Positions 16,669-25,393 of a stretch of DNA of 64,000 nucleotides are shown here, piece after piece. The position numbers and the translations under genes are program-made. Every line of letters begins with the position of its first letter. Position 1 is the stretch's first letter. The stretch lies in contig CAMBFZ010000016.1 of assembly GCA_945866125.1 (NCBI GenBank), forward strand, positions 35,358 through 99,357, given 5' to 3'. This stretch comes from Bordetella parapertussis (lineage in GTDB: Bacteria > Pseudomonadota > Gammaproteobacteria > Burkholderiales > Burkholderiaceae_D). The notes beneath the pieces were generated by a model. That model ran no database searches and was not told where the DNA came from. It worked only from the letters and a program-made list of their open reading frames with translations.

Positions 16669-18051
16669 TTAATGTGCCAGCGGCAACGATGCCGCTTGGG
16701 GTGCGGGCGCGGCACTGCCGATTGATACACTCCCCCCAACCAAGGCCATTTGCCAGTCGGATTCGGCGAGCCAATAATCACGTTGCGCTTGCAGGGACGC
16801 CGTTACCGCGAGCATTTGATTGCGCGCATCCAGCAAGAGCTCGAAGGTGCCAATCAACATGCCGTTGTAGCGCAGCAGGGTTTCATCGGAAATTTGTTTG
16901 CGCAAGGGCACAACCCTGTCATGGAAATGCCGCGCCGTCGCGTGAGCAGTTTGCCTGGCTGCATACGCCGTGCGCGCGTCGGAGGCAGCGCGAATGGCAA
17001 CATCGGCGCTGCGATGCACCGCCTGCAGGTACTGCGCCTGTGCGCGTTTTGTTTTGGCGCCGGTCCAGTCAAACAGGGGCAGCAGCAGCGTGACTTCAGC
17101 GCCGTCTGCGCCTGACGCGTTGGTCGTGCTCTGGTTTTTATAAGACAGGCGAATCGCGTCGACCATGGCAGTGGTGCGCGAGAGACCAAGCGCCTCGGCG
17201 AGGGCAAGCGTATTGCTGCGCGCGATTTGCACATCAAGCCGTTGCGCAATGGCGCGTTGCGCGGGTTGGTCGATCTGCTCGATGGTGGCCGGCAATGGGG
17301 GCAGCTGCGCCGGCAGGGTAATTGCGTCCGGCGTTTCCATGCCCAGCAATGCGGTCAGCGTCTCGATTGACGCGCGCTGAGCTTGCTTGGCCAGCGCACT
17401 TTGCGCAATCGCATCGGCATGAAAGGCTTGCTGACGCATCGCATCAAGTGCGCTCCAGTTGCCGGCTTTTTTCATTTCTACCGCAAGCTCGGCCGCGGCA
17501 GCAGCGGCTTCTTCGACGAGCAGCATGTACCGCGCGGTCTCAGCCGCAGCCACGGCATTGAAATAAGCGCGACGGGTTTGTGCAGCCAACTGTACCGCTT
17601 GCAGCGCTGTTTGCTGTTGGACTTGTTCAAAGCGCTGCCGCTCGATCTTGATCCGCTTGGGCATAGTAAGCACGGCGAGAAAATCAAAACCGATGGCGCG
17701 TTCAATATCGACACCCTGGCCCGACATCCGCGACAAGCTGATAAAGGGATTGGGCAGACGGCCGGCGCGCACCAAATCGGCTTCAGAGACGCCGAGCTCG
17801 GCAAGACCGGCCTGCAAGGCGCGATTGTTGAGTAAAGCGACGCGTACGGCGGCATCGGCGCTGAAGGGCGCAGCGAGCAGACTGCGGGTTTCGCTTGCTG
17901 CCAACCCCGCACTTGCAGCGTCGTCAATCCGGGCGAGCGGCTGGGCGGCGAGTGTGGCGACCCTACTGAGGCCACCGTCGGCAGAAAATTGGGCGCAGCC
18001 AGTTAGCAGCACCAACAGCGGTATCGTCAGGTGACGCAGGAATGGAGTCAT
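16669..18051 (-). CDS. TolC-family outer-membrane efflux lipoprotein
   Basis: Outer-membrane factor of the TolC/NodT/CusC type. A lipoprotein signal ends at LLVLLTGC, near residue 18. The rest is largely alpha-helical with long Ala/Gln-rich helices (for example LAAQTRRAYFNAVAAAETARY) typical of the periplasmic barrel. The ATG start is chosen because the lipobox spacing is then normal; a GTG 30 bases upstream adds only a polar leader. It heads the copper trio with the oxidase and the CusF-like protein. No CusA/CusB pump genes are adjacent, so its inner-membrane partners must be elsewhere. Confidence 0.88.
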   Translation of the reverse strand: MTPFLRHLTIPLLVLLTGCAQFSADGGLSRVATLAAQPLARIDDAASAGLAASETRSLLAAPFSADAAVRVALLNNRALQAGLAELGVSEADLVRAGRLPNPFISLSRMSGQGVDIERAIGFDFLAVLTMPKRIKIERQRFEQVQQQTALQAVQLAAQTRRAYFNAVAAAETARYMLLVEEAAAAAAELAVEMKKAGNWSALDAMRQQAFHADAIAQSALAKQAQRASIETLTALLGMETPDAITLPAQLPPLPATIEQIDQPAQRAIAQRLDVQIARSNTLALAEALGLSRTTAMVDAIRLSYKNQSTTNASGADGAEVTLLLPLFDWTGAKTKRAQAQYLQAVHRSADVAIRAASDARTAYAARQTAHATARHFHDRVVPLRKQISDETLLRYNGMLIGTFELLLDARNQMLAVTASLQAQRDYWLAESDWQMALVGGSVSIGSAAPAPQAASLPLAH

Positions 18052-18100
18052 GCAAACAATGATACCCCCGTCACGCACCACAACAACTCAGCGAGAAAAC

Positions 18101-18958
18101 TCAACCCGCCTGTGGCACCGTAGCCGGGGCGATCCGGATCACGGCTTCTTTCCGGTACCGGTTGAGCTCCTGCACGGTGCTGAAATTGCGCTCAAACAGC
18201 AGTGAGAGATTGTGCAGAATACGATCGACGACTTTCTTTTCCCATTCGCCGTCGAAGCAAATCTGCGTATCCAGCCAAGCCTCGAGCCAGTCAGGATCGG
18301 GCAAGCGACTCTGCACGGTATCGTTCGGAAACAATGACTGGTTGACGTGCAGGTTAGTCGGGTGTAGTGGCTTTTCAGTACGTCGCGCAGACGCCATCAA
18401 GACACCGATTTTGGCAAAGGCTACGCGCGCGATGTCGCCCGTTTCGGTTAGCGCTTTTTTCATGTAACGCAAATAGGCGCCGCCATGACGGGCCTCGTCC
18501 TGACTGATAATTTTATAAATCTGTTTGATGACGGGCTCCGTGTGCCAATCCGACGCACAGCGGTACCAGTGATTGAGTCGAATCTCGCCGCAGAAATGCA
18601 TCATCAGCGTTTCCAGCGGTGGCGCCGGGTCGAACTCGAAGCGCACACGATCAAGCTCGGCCTCGGTCGGCACCAACGCCGGCCGAAAACGCCGCAAATA
18701 TTCCATCAACACCAGCGCGTGTTTTTGCTCTTCAAAAAACCATACCGACATAAAAGCGGAAAAATCACTGTCATGGCGATTGTCACGCAAGAACATCTCG
18801 GTCGCCGGCAACGCCGACCATTCGGTGATCGCGTTCATGCGAATGGTTTGTGCCTGCTCATCGGTCAGCAGAGCCGCGTCAAACTGACTCCACGGAATAT
18901 CAGTTTCCATATTCCAGCGGACTTGCTCGAGCGATCGGAATAATTCGGGATACAGCAT
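18101..18958 (-). CDS. Ferritin-like diiron protein (unknown substrate)
   Basis: A 285-residue helical protein with a carboxylate-bridged diiron site like that of acyl-ACP desaturases and related oxidases. Likely ligands are Glu46 (ITEWSA), Glu77 and His80 (EEQKH), Glu125 (CGEIRLNH), and Glu155 and His158 (DEARH), giving two EXXH motifs. It has no signal peptide or membrane span. The start at MLYPELFRSL is preferred to a longer one 69 bases upstream that lacks conserved content. It lies beside the photolyase gene with the same orientation, so a role in oxidative stress or fatty-acid oxidation is an inference from context. Confidence 0.75.
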   Translation of the reverse strand: MLYPELFRSLEQVRWNMETDIPWSQFDAALLTDEQAQTIRMNAITEWSALPATEMFLRDNRHDSDFSAFMSVWFFEEQKHALVLMEYLRRFRPALVPTEAELDRVRFEFDPAPPLETLMMHFCGEIRLNHWYRCASDWHTEPVIKQIYKIISQDEARHGGAYLRYMKKALTETGDIARVAFAKIGVLMASARRTEKPLHPTNLHVNQSLFPNDTVQSRLPDPDWLEAWLDTQICFDGEWEKKVVDRILHNLSLLFERNFSTVQELNRYRKEAVIRIAPATVPQAG

Positions 18959-19056
18959 GGTGGCCTGGGTTTGTGTTGTGAGATGCCTGATTTTACCAAC
19001 AATGCATGACAGGCTTGCGTCGTGCATTGAACCGCAAATGTGTTTTTATTTTGCTA

Positions 19057-20601
19057 CTAGAGTGTATCGAGATGTGCCAGCATTTCGGCGGCTCGCTCTC
19101 GAACACCGCTGCGCTCCTCCTGACTCAATTTGTCCAAATTCTTCGCCATCAGCGCGGTACGCGGATTCGATGACAAGTTCGCAGCGTGCCGATCAATGAA
19201 ATGCCAGTACAGGGTGGTGAACGGACAGGCTTGGTCTCCTGTGCGCAGCGTGGGGTCATAGCGACAGCCGCTGCAATAATTGCTTTGCCGGTTGATATAC
19301 GCACCACTCGAAATATAGGGCTTACTGGTAAACCGACTGCCGCAGGCGTGCAGCGCCATCCCGGCGGTATTGGGTAATTCGACCCACTCAACGGCATCGA
19401 CATAAATCGCCAGATACCAGTCGGCGACTTGCTGGGGCGAGAGTTCGGCGAGCAAGGCAAAATTACCCATCACCATCAAGCGCTGAATATGATGCGCATA
19501 ACCATAACGCAAGGTCTGGGACAAACTATCGCGCAGGCACTGCATCTGCGTATCGCCGGTCCAAAACCAGCGCGGCAGCGCTCGCGTATGCTGGTAATGA
19601 TTGGCCTCTTTCATGCCCGGCATATCGAGCCAGTACATGCCACGAATAAATTCACGCCAGCCCAGTATTTGCCGGATAAATCCCTCGGCACTCGGCAGCG
19701 GCACCTGCCCGGCGCGATAGGCAGTTTCTACAGCGGCAATGACCTCACGCGGATCGAGCAGGTGGAGATTAAGCGACGTAGACAGCAGCGCATGCCAGCC
19801 GAAGGGCGTCTCGGTCCACATCGCGTCCTGATACAGACCAAACTGCGGTAGACGCGTAGCGACAAATACGGATAGCGCATGCAGGGCCTGCTCGCGCGTG
19901 ACGGGCCAGACGAAGTCGTCGAGCGCGCCGGGATGCTCAGCAAAGGTCGACTGCACCAATTCCATCACCTCAAGGGTCAGCGCATCAGGTGCGAAGCCAG
20001 CCGGCGCCGGAATCTGTCCCGGGCCCGCTTGTTTGCCGCGCTTGGGATAGGCGCTGCGATTGTCAGCGTCAAAATTCCAGCTGCCGCCGGCAGGCTCGGC
20101 ACCGTCCATCAGCACGCCCCATTTTTTGCGCATGACGCGATAAAAAAATTCCATGCGCAGCTCTTTTTTGGCACCGGCCCACGTCGCAAATTCCTGCCGA
20201 CTACACAAAAAATGCGTGTCGTCGATCAGCATCAGCGGCACTGCGGCGGCGGCACACACCGCCTCAATGTTGCCGTGCATGCGCCATTCGCCGGGTTCGG
20301 CGAGCTTGATGGCCTGCGGCTGATTGCGCACAATCGCCTCGGCCAGCCGATCCGTAAAATCAGCACCGGCGGAATGTTCAAGCTTCACGTAGTCAAGCGG
20401 CCAGCTTTTCTCGTTCAGCTCTTGGGCAAAATGCCGCATCGCCGACAAAAACAAGGTGATGCGCGCCTTGTGTGACCAGACCGCCGTCGCTTCGCCCGGC
20501 GCTTCGATCATCAGTACACGGTCTTGCGCCGGATCGAACTGCGCCAGCGCGGGATTAGAAAAACTGAGCTGGTCGCCAAATATGAGCACGAGATGCCGCA
20601 T
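19057..20601 (-). CDS. Iron-sulfur photolyase/cryptochrome-related protein (PhrB/CryB class)
   Basis: Member of the Fe-S bacterial cryptochrome/photolyase class, whose characterised member PhrB repairs (6-4) DNA photoproducts using FAD and a lumazine antenna. The N-terminus HLVLIFGDQLS is diagnostic. Four cysteines (MQC, NYCSGC, QAC) are spaced Cys-x87-Cys-x2-Cys-x12-Cys, the same spacing I recall for the [4Fe-4S] ligands of Agrobacterium PhrB. I start at MRHLVLIF, 514 residues, which has an AAAGG stretch upstream; an ATG 33 bases earlier adds a charged leader. Two inverted repeats lie just upstream. It is divergent from the glutathione peroxidase gene. Confidence 0.88.
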   Translation of the reverse strand: MRHLVLIFGDQLSFSNPALAQFDPAQDRVLMIEAPGEATAVWSHKARITLFLSAMRHFAQELNEKSWPLDYVKLEHSAGADFTDRLAEAIVRNQPQAIKLAEPGEWRMHGNIEAVCAAAAVPLMLIDDTHFLCSRQEFATWAGAKKELRMEFFYRVMRKKWGVLMDGAEPAGGSWNFDADNRSAYPKRGKQAGPGQIPAPAGFAPDALTLEVMELVQSTFAEHPGALDDFVWPVTREQALHALSVFVATRLPQFGLYQDAMWTETPFGWHALLSTSLNLHLLDPREVIAAVETAYRAGQVPLPSAEGFIRQILGWREFIRGMYWLDMPGMKEANHYQHTRALPRWFWTGDTQMQCLRDSLSQTLRYGYAHHIQRLMVMGNFALLAELSPQQVADWYLAIYVDAVEWVELPNTAGMALHACGSRFTSKPYISSGAYINRQSNYCSGCRYDPTLRTGDQACPFTTLYWHFIDRHAANLSSNPRTALMAKNLDKLSQEERSGVRERAAEMLAHLDTL

Positions 20602-20619
20602 GGAATCCGCCTTTTCTTT

Positions 20620-20655
20620 GCGATTAAATCGCATTTACATCGCCTTTTAGGCGAT
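20620..20655. promoter_or_regulatory. Paired inverted repeats between photolyase and glutathione peroxidase genes
   Basis: Two dyads lie side by side: GCGATT-A-AATCGC (20620-20632) and ATCGCC-TTTTA-GGCGAT (20639-20655). They share the half-site ATCGC. Their position just upstream of the photolyase start and about 70 bases before the divergent peroxidase gene fits operator sites for a shared regulator, which is not identified. A TAGAAT -10-like hexamer for the rightward gene is at 20679-20684. Confidence 0.4.
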
Positions 20656-20725
20656 CACCACAAGTTGAGGAAATACGCTAGAATGAACTCGTTAGTTTAA
20701 ATTAAAACCTACCGGTATTGTTGCC

Positions 20726-21304
20726 ATGACAAAAAATCTCTCTTCTTCTTTTAATTTGCTGATCAGCTTGTTGGGCTTAATCACGCTGCTCGCGCTGTTG
20801 CCCGGCACGGCCAGAGCGGCAGATTGCCCGTCGCTGCTGAATCATCAATTCAATCGCCTTCAGGACGATGCGCCACAAAACCTGTGCCAGTACGCGGGCA
20901 AGGTCACGCTCATTATCAACACCGCCAGCTACTGCGGTTACACAGCGCAATATGACGGGCTTGAAAAGTTGTATGCGAAATATAAAGACAAGGGCTTAGT
21001 GGTGCTAGGTTTCCCCTCGAATGACTTCAGTCAGGAACCGGGCGACAACAAAGAGATCGCCGATTTTTGTACAAATACGTACGGCGTCAAGTTTCCGATG
21101 TTTGCGAAGTCGTCGGTAAAGGGGCGGGATGCCAATCCCGTCTTTGCGGCACTGATCAAATCTAGCGGTAAGGCACCGAGCTGGAATTTCTCAAAATATC
21201 TGCTCGACCGCGACGGTAATTTTGTGAGTAATTTCGGCAGCACAGTCAGGCCGGACGATAAAACCCTGGTTGCTGCGATCGAGAAAGCACTCGCAACGAA
21301 ATAA
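20726..21304 (+). CDS. Periplasmic glutathione-peroxidase-family protein
   Basis: Thiol peroxidase of the glutathione peroxidase family, exported: a signal peptide covers about residues 1-31 (ending ARAAD). The peroxidatic Cys70 lies in NTASYCGYTAQYDGLEKLY, and a second conserved cysteine near 116 (EIADFC) can act as the resolving residue. The FPSNDFSQEPG and WNFSKYLLDRDG blocks complete the fold. With a resolving Cys it likely uses thioredoxin-like partners more than glutathione. It sits between the divergent photolyase and the lipid-modification operon, consistent with a peroxide-defence role at the membrane. Confidence 0.9.
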   Translation: MTKNLSSSFNLLISLLGLITLLALLPGTARAADCPSLLNHQFNRLQDDAPQNLCQYAGKVTLIINTASYCGYTAQYDGLEKLYAKYKDKGLVVLGFPSNDFSQEPGDNKEIADFCTNTYGVKFPMFAKSSVKGRDANPVFAALIKSSGKAPSWNFSKYLLDRDGNFVSNFGSTVRPDDKTLVAAIEKALATK

Positions 21305-21354
21305 GCGCAATACCTTTCCGGTGCGCATCGTTGCGCGCCGTGCAGTTTGGCCGT

Positions 21355-21426
21355 GATGCCCCCCGACCGAGGTCGGTGGCAAGTCGGGGTGATCTTCCCC
21401 CAACCCGTATTTCTCCGACGGGCATC
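21355..21426 (+). other. Structured intergenic segment before the FAD oxidoreductase operon
   Basis: The 166-base gap holds nested complementarity. An outer GATGCCC/GGGCATC pair (21355-21361 with 21420-21426) encloses an inner CCGAC/GTCGG hairpin with a CGAG tetraloop at 21363-21376. No T tract follows, so it is not an obvious intrinsic terminator. It could be a processed read-through stem, a leader RNA fold or a decayed element. The downstream operon starts 45 bases later. Confidence 0.35.
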
Positions 21427-21470
21427 ATGGCATTTTTATTTTATCGGGTTAAAACAGCGAACCGCAACGC

Positions 21471-22778
21471 ATGAAAATTGCCGTCATTGGCTCGGGCATA
21501 TCGGGCCTCTCTGCTGCGTGGCAACTCGCCCAACAAGGCCACGAACTTACGCTCTTTGAAGCCAATGATTATTTTGGCGGACATACCCATACCGTGGAGG
21601 TCGAGCTAGAGGGAATCCGTCACGGCGTCGATACCGGTTTTCTCGTTTTTAACCATCGCACTTATCCCAATCTGGTCAAACTGTTTGACACGTTGGACGT
21701 AAACACGACGGCCACCGATATGTCGTTTTCGGTCAAGTTGCCCGTGCCCGCGTGGGGCGGCACCCGCACCCTTGAATGGGCCGGCGCGGATCTCGGTACG
21801 GTATTTACTCAACCGCGCAATCTGTTGAGCCCGGGATTTTTGGGCATGCTGCGTGACGTGCTGCGCTTTAACCGCCAGACAACCGCGTTAGCCCAAGCCG
21901 GTGACGCCATGCAATCAATGGCGCTGGGCGATTTTCTTAAACAGCACCGCTACAGCACGGCATTTCGGGATTGGTATCTACTGCCAATGGCAGGCTGTAT
22001 CTGGTCATGCCCAACAGAGCAGATGCTGGCCTTCCCGCTGGGAAGCTTCGTGCGCTTTTGCCATAACCACGGTCTGCTGCAAATCAACAACCGTCCAAAA
22101 TGGCACACGGTGACAGGTGGTGCCAAGCATTATGTCGACAAAATGCTGATGGCCATTACGCACAAATATCTTAGTACGCCAGTGACCTCGGTTACGCGCA
22201 CAAAGACTGGCGCTCTTGAACAAATTCGGGTTGAGACACCTCGCGCTAGCCACCTGTTTGATCACGTCGTCATGGCCAGTCACAGCGACCAGACCTTAGC
22301 CCTGCTCCACGACGCCAGTGACGAAGAGACAGGTGTTTTATCAGCCGTGACCTATCAGCCTAACTGCGCCGTGCTCCACACGGATACCCGTTGCCTGCCA
22401 AGCAAATCGTCTGCGTGGTCGGCTTGGAATTATGAAAGCGTAGGCGGCACCGAGCCGCGGGTGTGCGTGCACTATTTGATCAATAAGCTGCAGCCATTGC
22501 CTTTCAGTACACCCGTAATTGTGTCGCTCAACCCGATTAATGAACCCGATCCGTCAACGGTGCTGGGGCGGTATGACTACGCCCATCCGGTGTTTGATGC
22601 CGAAGCGGTCGCCGCGCAGCAAGCCTTGTTGTCATTGCAAGGACAGCGTAATACCTGGTTCGCTGGTGCGTGGACCGGGTACGGCTTTCACGAGGATGGG
22701 TTGAAATCAGGATTGGCGGTCGCACGGGCGATCGAACAAAGCGCGCACCGAGTGGCAGTCAGCACCGTCGCCGCCTGA
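21471..22778 (+). CDS. FAD-dependent oxidoreductase (amine-oxidase-like, COG2907)
   Basis: A 435-residue flavoprotein with an N-terminal dinucleotide-binding fold (VIGSGISGLSAAWQLAQQGH, then Glu at LFEAND) and the FGGHTHTVEV FAD loop. The C-terminal FAD motif is in WFAGAWTGYGFHEDGLKSG. Proteins of this family are recurrently linked with DUF1365 and CFA-synthase-like methyltransferases, and related enzymes are implicated in desaturating methylated fatty-acyl chains in lipids. It is the first gene of an eight-gene operon and precedes DUF1365 by ten bases. The substrate is not demonstrated. Confidence 0.85.
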   Translation: MKIAVIGSGISGLSAAWQLAQQGHELTLFEANDYFGGHTHTVEVELEGIRHGVDTGFLVFNHRTYPNLVKLFDTLDVNTTATDMSFSVKLPVPAWGGTRTLEWAGADLGTVFTQPRNLLSPGFLGMLRDVLRFNRQTTALAQAGDAMQSMALGDFLKQHRYSTAFRDWYLLPMAGCIWSCPTEQMLAFPLGSFVRFCHNHGLLQINNRPKWHTVTGGAKHYVDKMLMAITHKYLSTPVTSVTRTKTGALEQIRVETPRASHLFDHVVMASHSDQTLALLHDASDEETGVLSAVTYQPNCAVLHTDTRCLPSKSSAWSAWNYESVGGTEPRVCVHYLINKLQPLPFSTPVIVSLNPINEPDPSTVLGRYDYAHPVFDAEAVAAQQALLSLQGQRNTWFAGAWTGYGFHEDGLKSGLAVARAIEQSAHRVAVSTVAA

Positions 22779-22788
22779 CAGGAACACG

Positions 22789-23589
22789 ATGGAACAGCTG
22801 GCAAAAACAGTACTGTTGAGTCGGGGTCAGGTAAGACACAGTCGCCTGCGGCCAGCGGCCAATGCTTTTCGCTACGGTGTCTACACGCTGATGCTACCGC
22901 TGAGAACACTGGGTGAAGCGCCGATTGAAAGCTTGCTGTGTTCGCGCAATCGATTTAATTTATTGTCGTTTCATGATCGTGATCACGGTGACGGCAGCGG
23001 TGAGATCACGCTGCTGAATTGGATCGATACCCTGCTCAAATCCGAAGGCATTATGGATGCCGATGGGGAGATCTGGCTGCAGGCGTTTCCGCGCGTGCTC
23101 GGTTATGTATTCAACCCAGTGGCGTTCTGGTTTTGTCACCACAAGAACGGCACGTTGCGTGCCATTCTTTGTGAGGTCAGCAATACCTTCGGCGAAAAAC
23201 ACCGCTACCTGCTCGATACCGGTGCGGCGATGCCTTGGGGTGTGGCGCTAACAGCAAGTAAGGTATTTCATGTCTCGCCGTTTTGCGCCGTTGAGGGACT
23301 GTACCGATTTCGTTTTATGCGCAGTACGCGCGTCGTTGGCGACCACCAGATTGAGCGCGTGGTTGCCCGGATCGATTATGACGACGCAGAAGGCCCTCTG
23401 CTGCTAACCAGTATTTCAGGGACGCTGGAGCCGCTCACCGATGCCCGACTCATCTATGTTTTTTTGCGCTATCCGCTGATGACCTTGGGTGTGATTGTGC
23501 GCATCCACTGGCAAGCGACAAAATTATTCATAAAGCGCGTTCCCTTTTTTAGAAAACCTGCCCCGCCATCCAGCGAACTAAGCCGATGA
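22789..23589 (+). CDS. DUF1365 family protein
   Basis: A 266-residue DUF1365 protein, recognised by its N-terminal GQVRHSRLRPAANAFRY block, the FPRVLGYVFNPVAFWFCH segment and the central EVSNTFGEKHRY segment. Function is unknown. It is almost always encoded between the COG2907 oxidoreductase and a cyclopropane-fatty-acid-synthase-like gene, as here; it overlaps the latter by four bases (ATGA). A role in modifying membrane fatty acids is inferred from that association. Confidence 0.88.
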   Translation: MEQLAKTVLLSRGQVRHSRLRPAANAFRYGVYTLMLPLRTLGEAPIESLLCSRNRFNLLSFHDRDHGDGSGEITLLNWIDTLLKSEGIMDADGEIWLQAFPRVLGYVFNPVAFWFCHHKNGTLRAILCEVSNTFGEKHRYLLDTGAAMPWGVALTASKVFHVSPFCAVEGLYRFRFMRSTRVVGDHQIERVVARIDYDDAEGPLLLTSISGTLEPLTDARLIYVFLRYPLMTLGVIVRIHWQATKLFIKRVPFFRKPAPPSSELSR

Positions 23590-24815
23590 CCAAAGAACTT
23601 TTTTCTCCCTTGCCCGTGCAACAGGAACGCTCCAAGCCGGGCAGCACTACCCTACCGGCGCAGGCGCGCCTGATGCTGCAAATGCTGAGCAAAATCGAAC
23701 ACGGCGCGCTGCGGCTCGAATGCCCGGACCAGCGCGTGCTGCAGTTTGGTGACGGCAGCACGCCCGTGACCCTGACGTTTCACAACTGGGAACCCTGCCG
23801 CGCAGCCTTAAGATCCGGTGACATCGGTTTTGCTGAGACCTACATCAACGGCGACTGGCAGACTGATGATCTGGCCGGTTTGCTGACCTTGTTCATTCAC
23901 AATCGTAACGCCGTGGAAACCGCCATTTACGGCACCTGGTGGGGCAGCCTGATGTACCGCTTGCGACATCTGTTTAATCGCAATTCACGCGCCGGCAGTC
24001 GCCGCAATATTCATGCGCACTATGACATCGGCAACGATTTTTATCGACTCTGGCTTGATCCGTCGATGACGTATTCGAGCGCTTGGTTTAACCAACCCAA
24101 GGCCACATTACAGCAAGCGCAGCACGCAAAATACGAACGCATTGTCGAGCAATTGCGCATCGGCGCTGACAGTCGTGTTTTGGAAATTGGTTGCGGCTGG
24201 GGCGGCTTTGCCGAACTCGCGGCAAGCCGGGGGGCGCACGTGACCGGACTGACTTTATCGACCGAGCAGCGCGACTTTGCCGAGCAGCGTTTACTCGTTG
24301 CCGGTCTGGGCAAACAAGTCGATCTCCGCTTGCAGGATTATCGCGATACGGAGGGCCAGTTCGATGCGATTGCGTCGATTGAAATGTTCGAGGCCGTGGG
24401 CGAAGCCTACTGGGATAGTTATTTTTCCTGTCTGGCGCAGCAGCTGAAATCAGGCGCACGGGCTTGTGTGCAAACGATCACGATCGCCGATGAATTGTTT
24501 GCGCGCTATCGCAAGGGCACGGATTTTATTCAGCAATATATTTTTCCCGGCGGGATGCTGCCGTCCCCTTCGGCGTTTCGTGCGGGGGCAGCGCGCCACG
24601 GCTTGCGCATGGTCGATGAATTTGCCTTTGGCGCCGACTACGGGCGCACGCTGGCAACTTGGCAGCGCAACTTTGAGGCGCAGCAGCAGGCTGTGCTCGC
24701 GCAGGGATTTGATCAGCAGTTCATTCGTACCTGGGCCTTTTATCTGGCCTACTGCGAGGCAGGCTTCCGTGCAAAAAGTATCGATCTGTTCCAGTTCACT
24801 TTAGAGAAAAACTAA
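23586..24815 (+). CDS. Cyclopropane-fatty-acid-synthase-like SAM methyltransferase
   Basis: Methyltransferase of the CFA synthase family, which adds a carbon from SAM to cis double bonds of phospholipid acyl chains to give cyclopropane or branched methyl products. It has 409 residues. The N-terminal lipid-binding region includes GDIGFAETYINGDW, then HYDIGNDFYRLWLDPSMTYS, the SAM motif VLEIGCGWGGFAELA, and EMFEAVGEAYW, with QYIFPGGMLPS near the C-terminus. These are all standard CFA blocks. Because it sits with the FAD oxidoreductase and DUF1365, its product may be methylated or furan-type acyl chains instead of simple cyclopropanes; that is inference. Confidence 0.9.
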   Translation: MTKELFSPLPVQQERSKPGSTTLPAQARLMLQMLSKIEHGALRLECPDQRVLQFGDGSTPVTLTFHNWEPCRAALRSGDIGFAETYINGDWQTDDLAGLLTLFIHNRNAVETAIYGTWWGSLMYRLRHLFNRNSRAGSRRNIHAHYDIGNDFYRLWLDPSMTYSSAWFNQPKATLQQAQHAKYERIVEQLRIGADSRVLEIGCGWGGFAELAASRGAHVTGLTLSTEQRDFAEQRLLVAGLGKQVDLRLQDYRDTEGQFDAIASIEMFEAVGEAYWDSYFSCLAQQLKSGARACVQTITIADELFARYRKGTDFIQQYIFPGGMLPSPSAFRAGAARHGLRMVDEFAFGADYGRTLATWQRNFEAQQQAVLAQGFDQQFIRTWAFYLAYCEAGFRAKSIDLFQFTLEKN

Positions 24816-24816
24816 T

Positions 24817-25383
24817 ATGGTTCTGCGTCTGCCTTCGAGGATGATCGTGTCATTGTATGGGTTGATGTGCGCGCTGTTGCTAACGCTGCCCTCGCTGGCC
24901 TCGGCACAGACAGATGCCGCCCATATCCGCGCGACGTTGCCGGAGGCGCGTATTCAGGGCAAGGGGACCTTCACTTGGTTTGGACTGAAAATTTATGACA
25001 TCACCCTGTGGAGCGGCAACCCGAGCCTGACGCCGCAAGAACTGACCACGCGTAGTTTCGCACTGGACTTACGTTATGCGCGCAAACTCTTTGGCGGAAA
25101 AATCGCCGAGGCCAGTATCGATGAGAACAAAAAAATTGGGGTCGGTACAGCCGCACAGCACAGTGCCTGGCTCGCCAGCATGAAGGCACTCTTTCCTGAT
25201 GTGGCAAAAGGCACGCACCTGACCGGTCTGTATGTGCCCGGGCAGCCTACCCGCTTTTTTCTCGATGGCGTACCGCTGGGCGAAGTGCCAGATCCAGAAT
25301 TCGGGCCAGCGTTTTTTGCAATCTGGCTCCATCCAAAAACCAGCGAACCCCCGCTGCGACGCGCGCTGCTGGGCATGAAATGA
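24817..25383 (+). CDS. Chalcone-isomerase-like exported protein
   Basis: A 188-residue protein with a signal peptide (about 1-29, ending SLASAQT) and a chalcone-isomerase-like fold. The family patterns VQGKGTFTWFGLKIYDITLW (here starting IQGKG) and LDLRYARKLFGGKIAEASIDE are seen. Bacterial members lack a shown isomerase function, and several are thought to bind fatty acids. It begins one base after the methyltransferase stop, so it is co-translated. A periplasmic lipid-binding role within this operon is plausible but unproven. Confidence 0.82.
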   Translation: MVLRLPSRMIVSLYGLMCALLLTLPSLASAQTDAAHIRATLPEARIQGKGTFTWFGLKIYDITLWSGNPSLTPQELTTRSFALDLRYARKLFGGKIAEASIDENKKIGVGTAAQHSAWLASMKALFPDVAKGTHLTGLYVPGQPTRFFLDGVPLGEVPDPEFGPAFFAIWLHPKTSEPPLRRALLGMK

Positions 25384-25393
25384 GGCACCTGCA

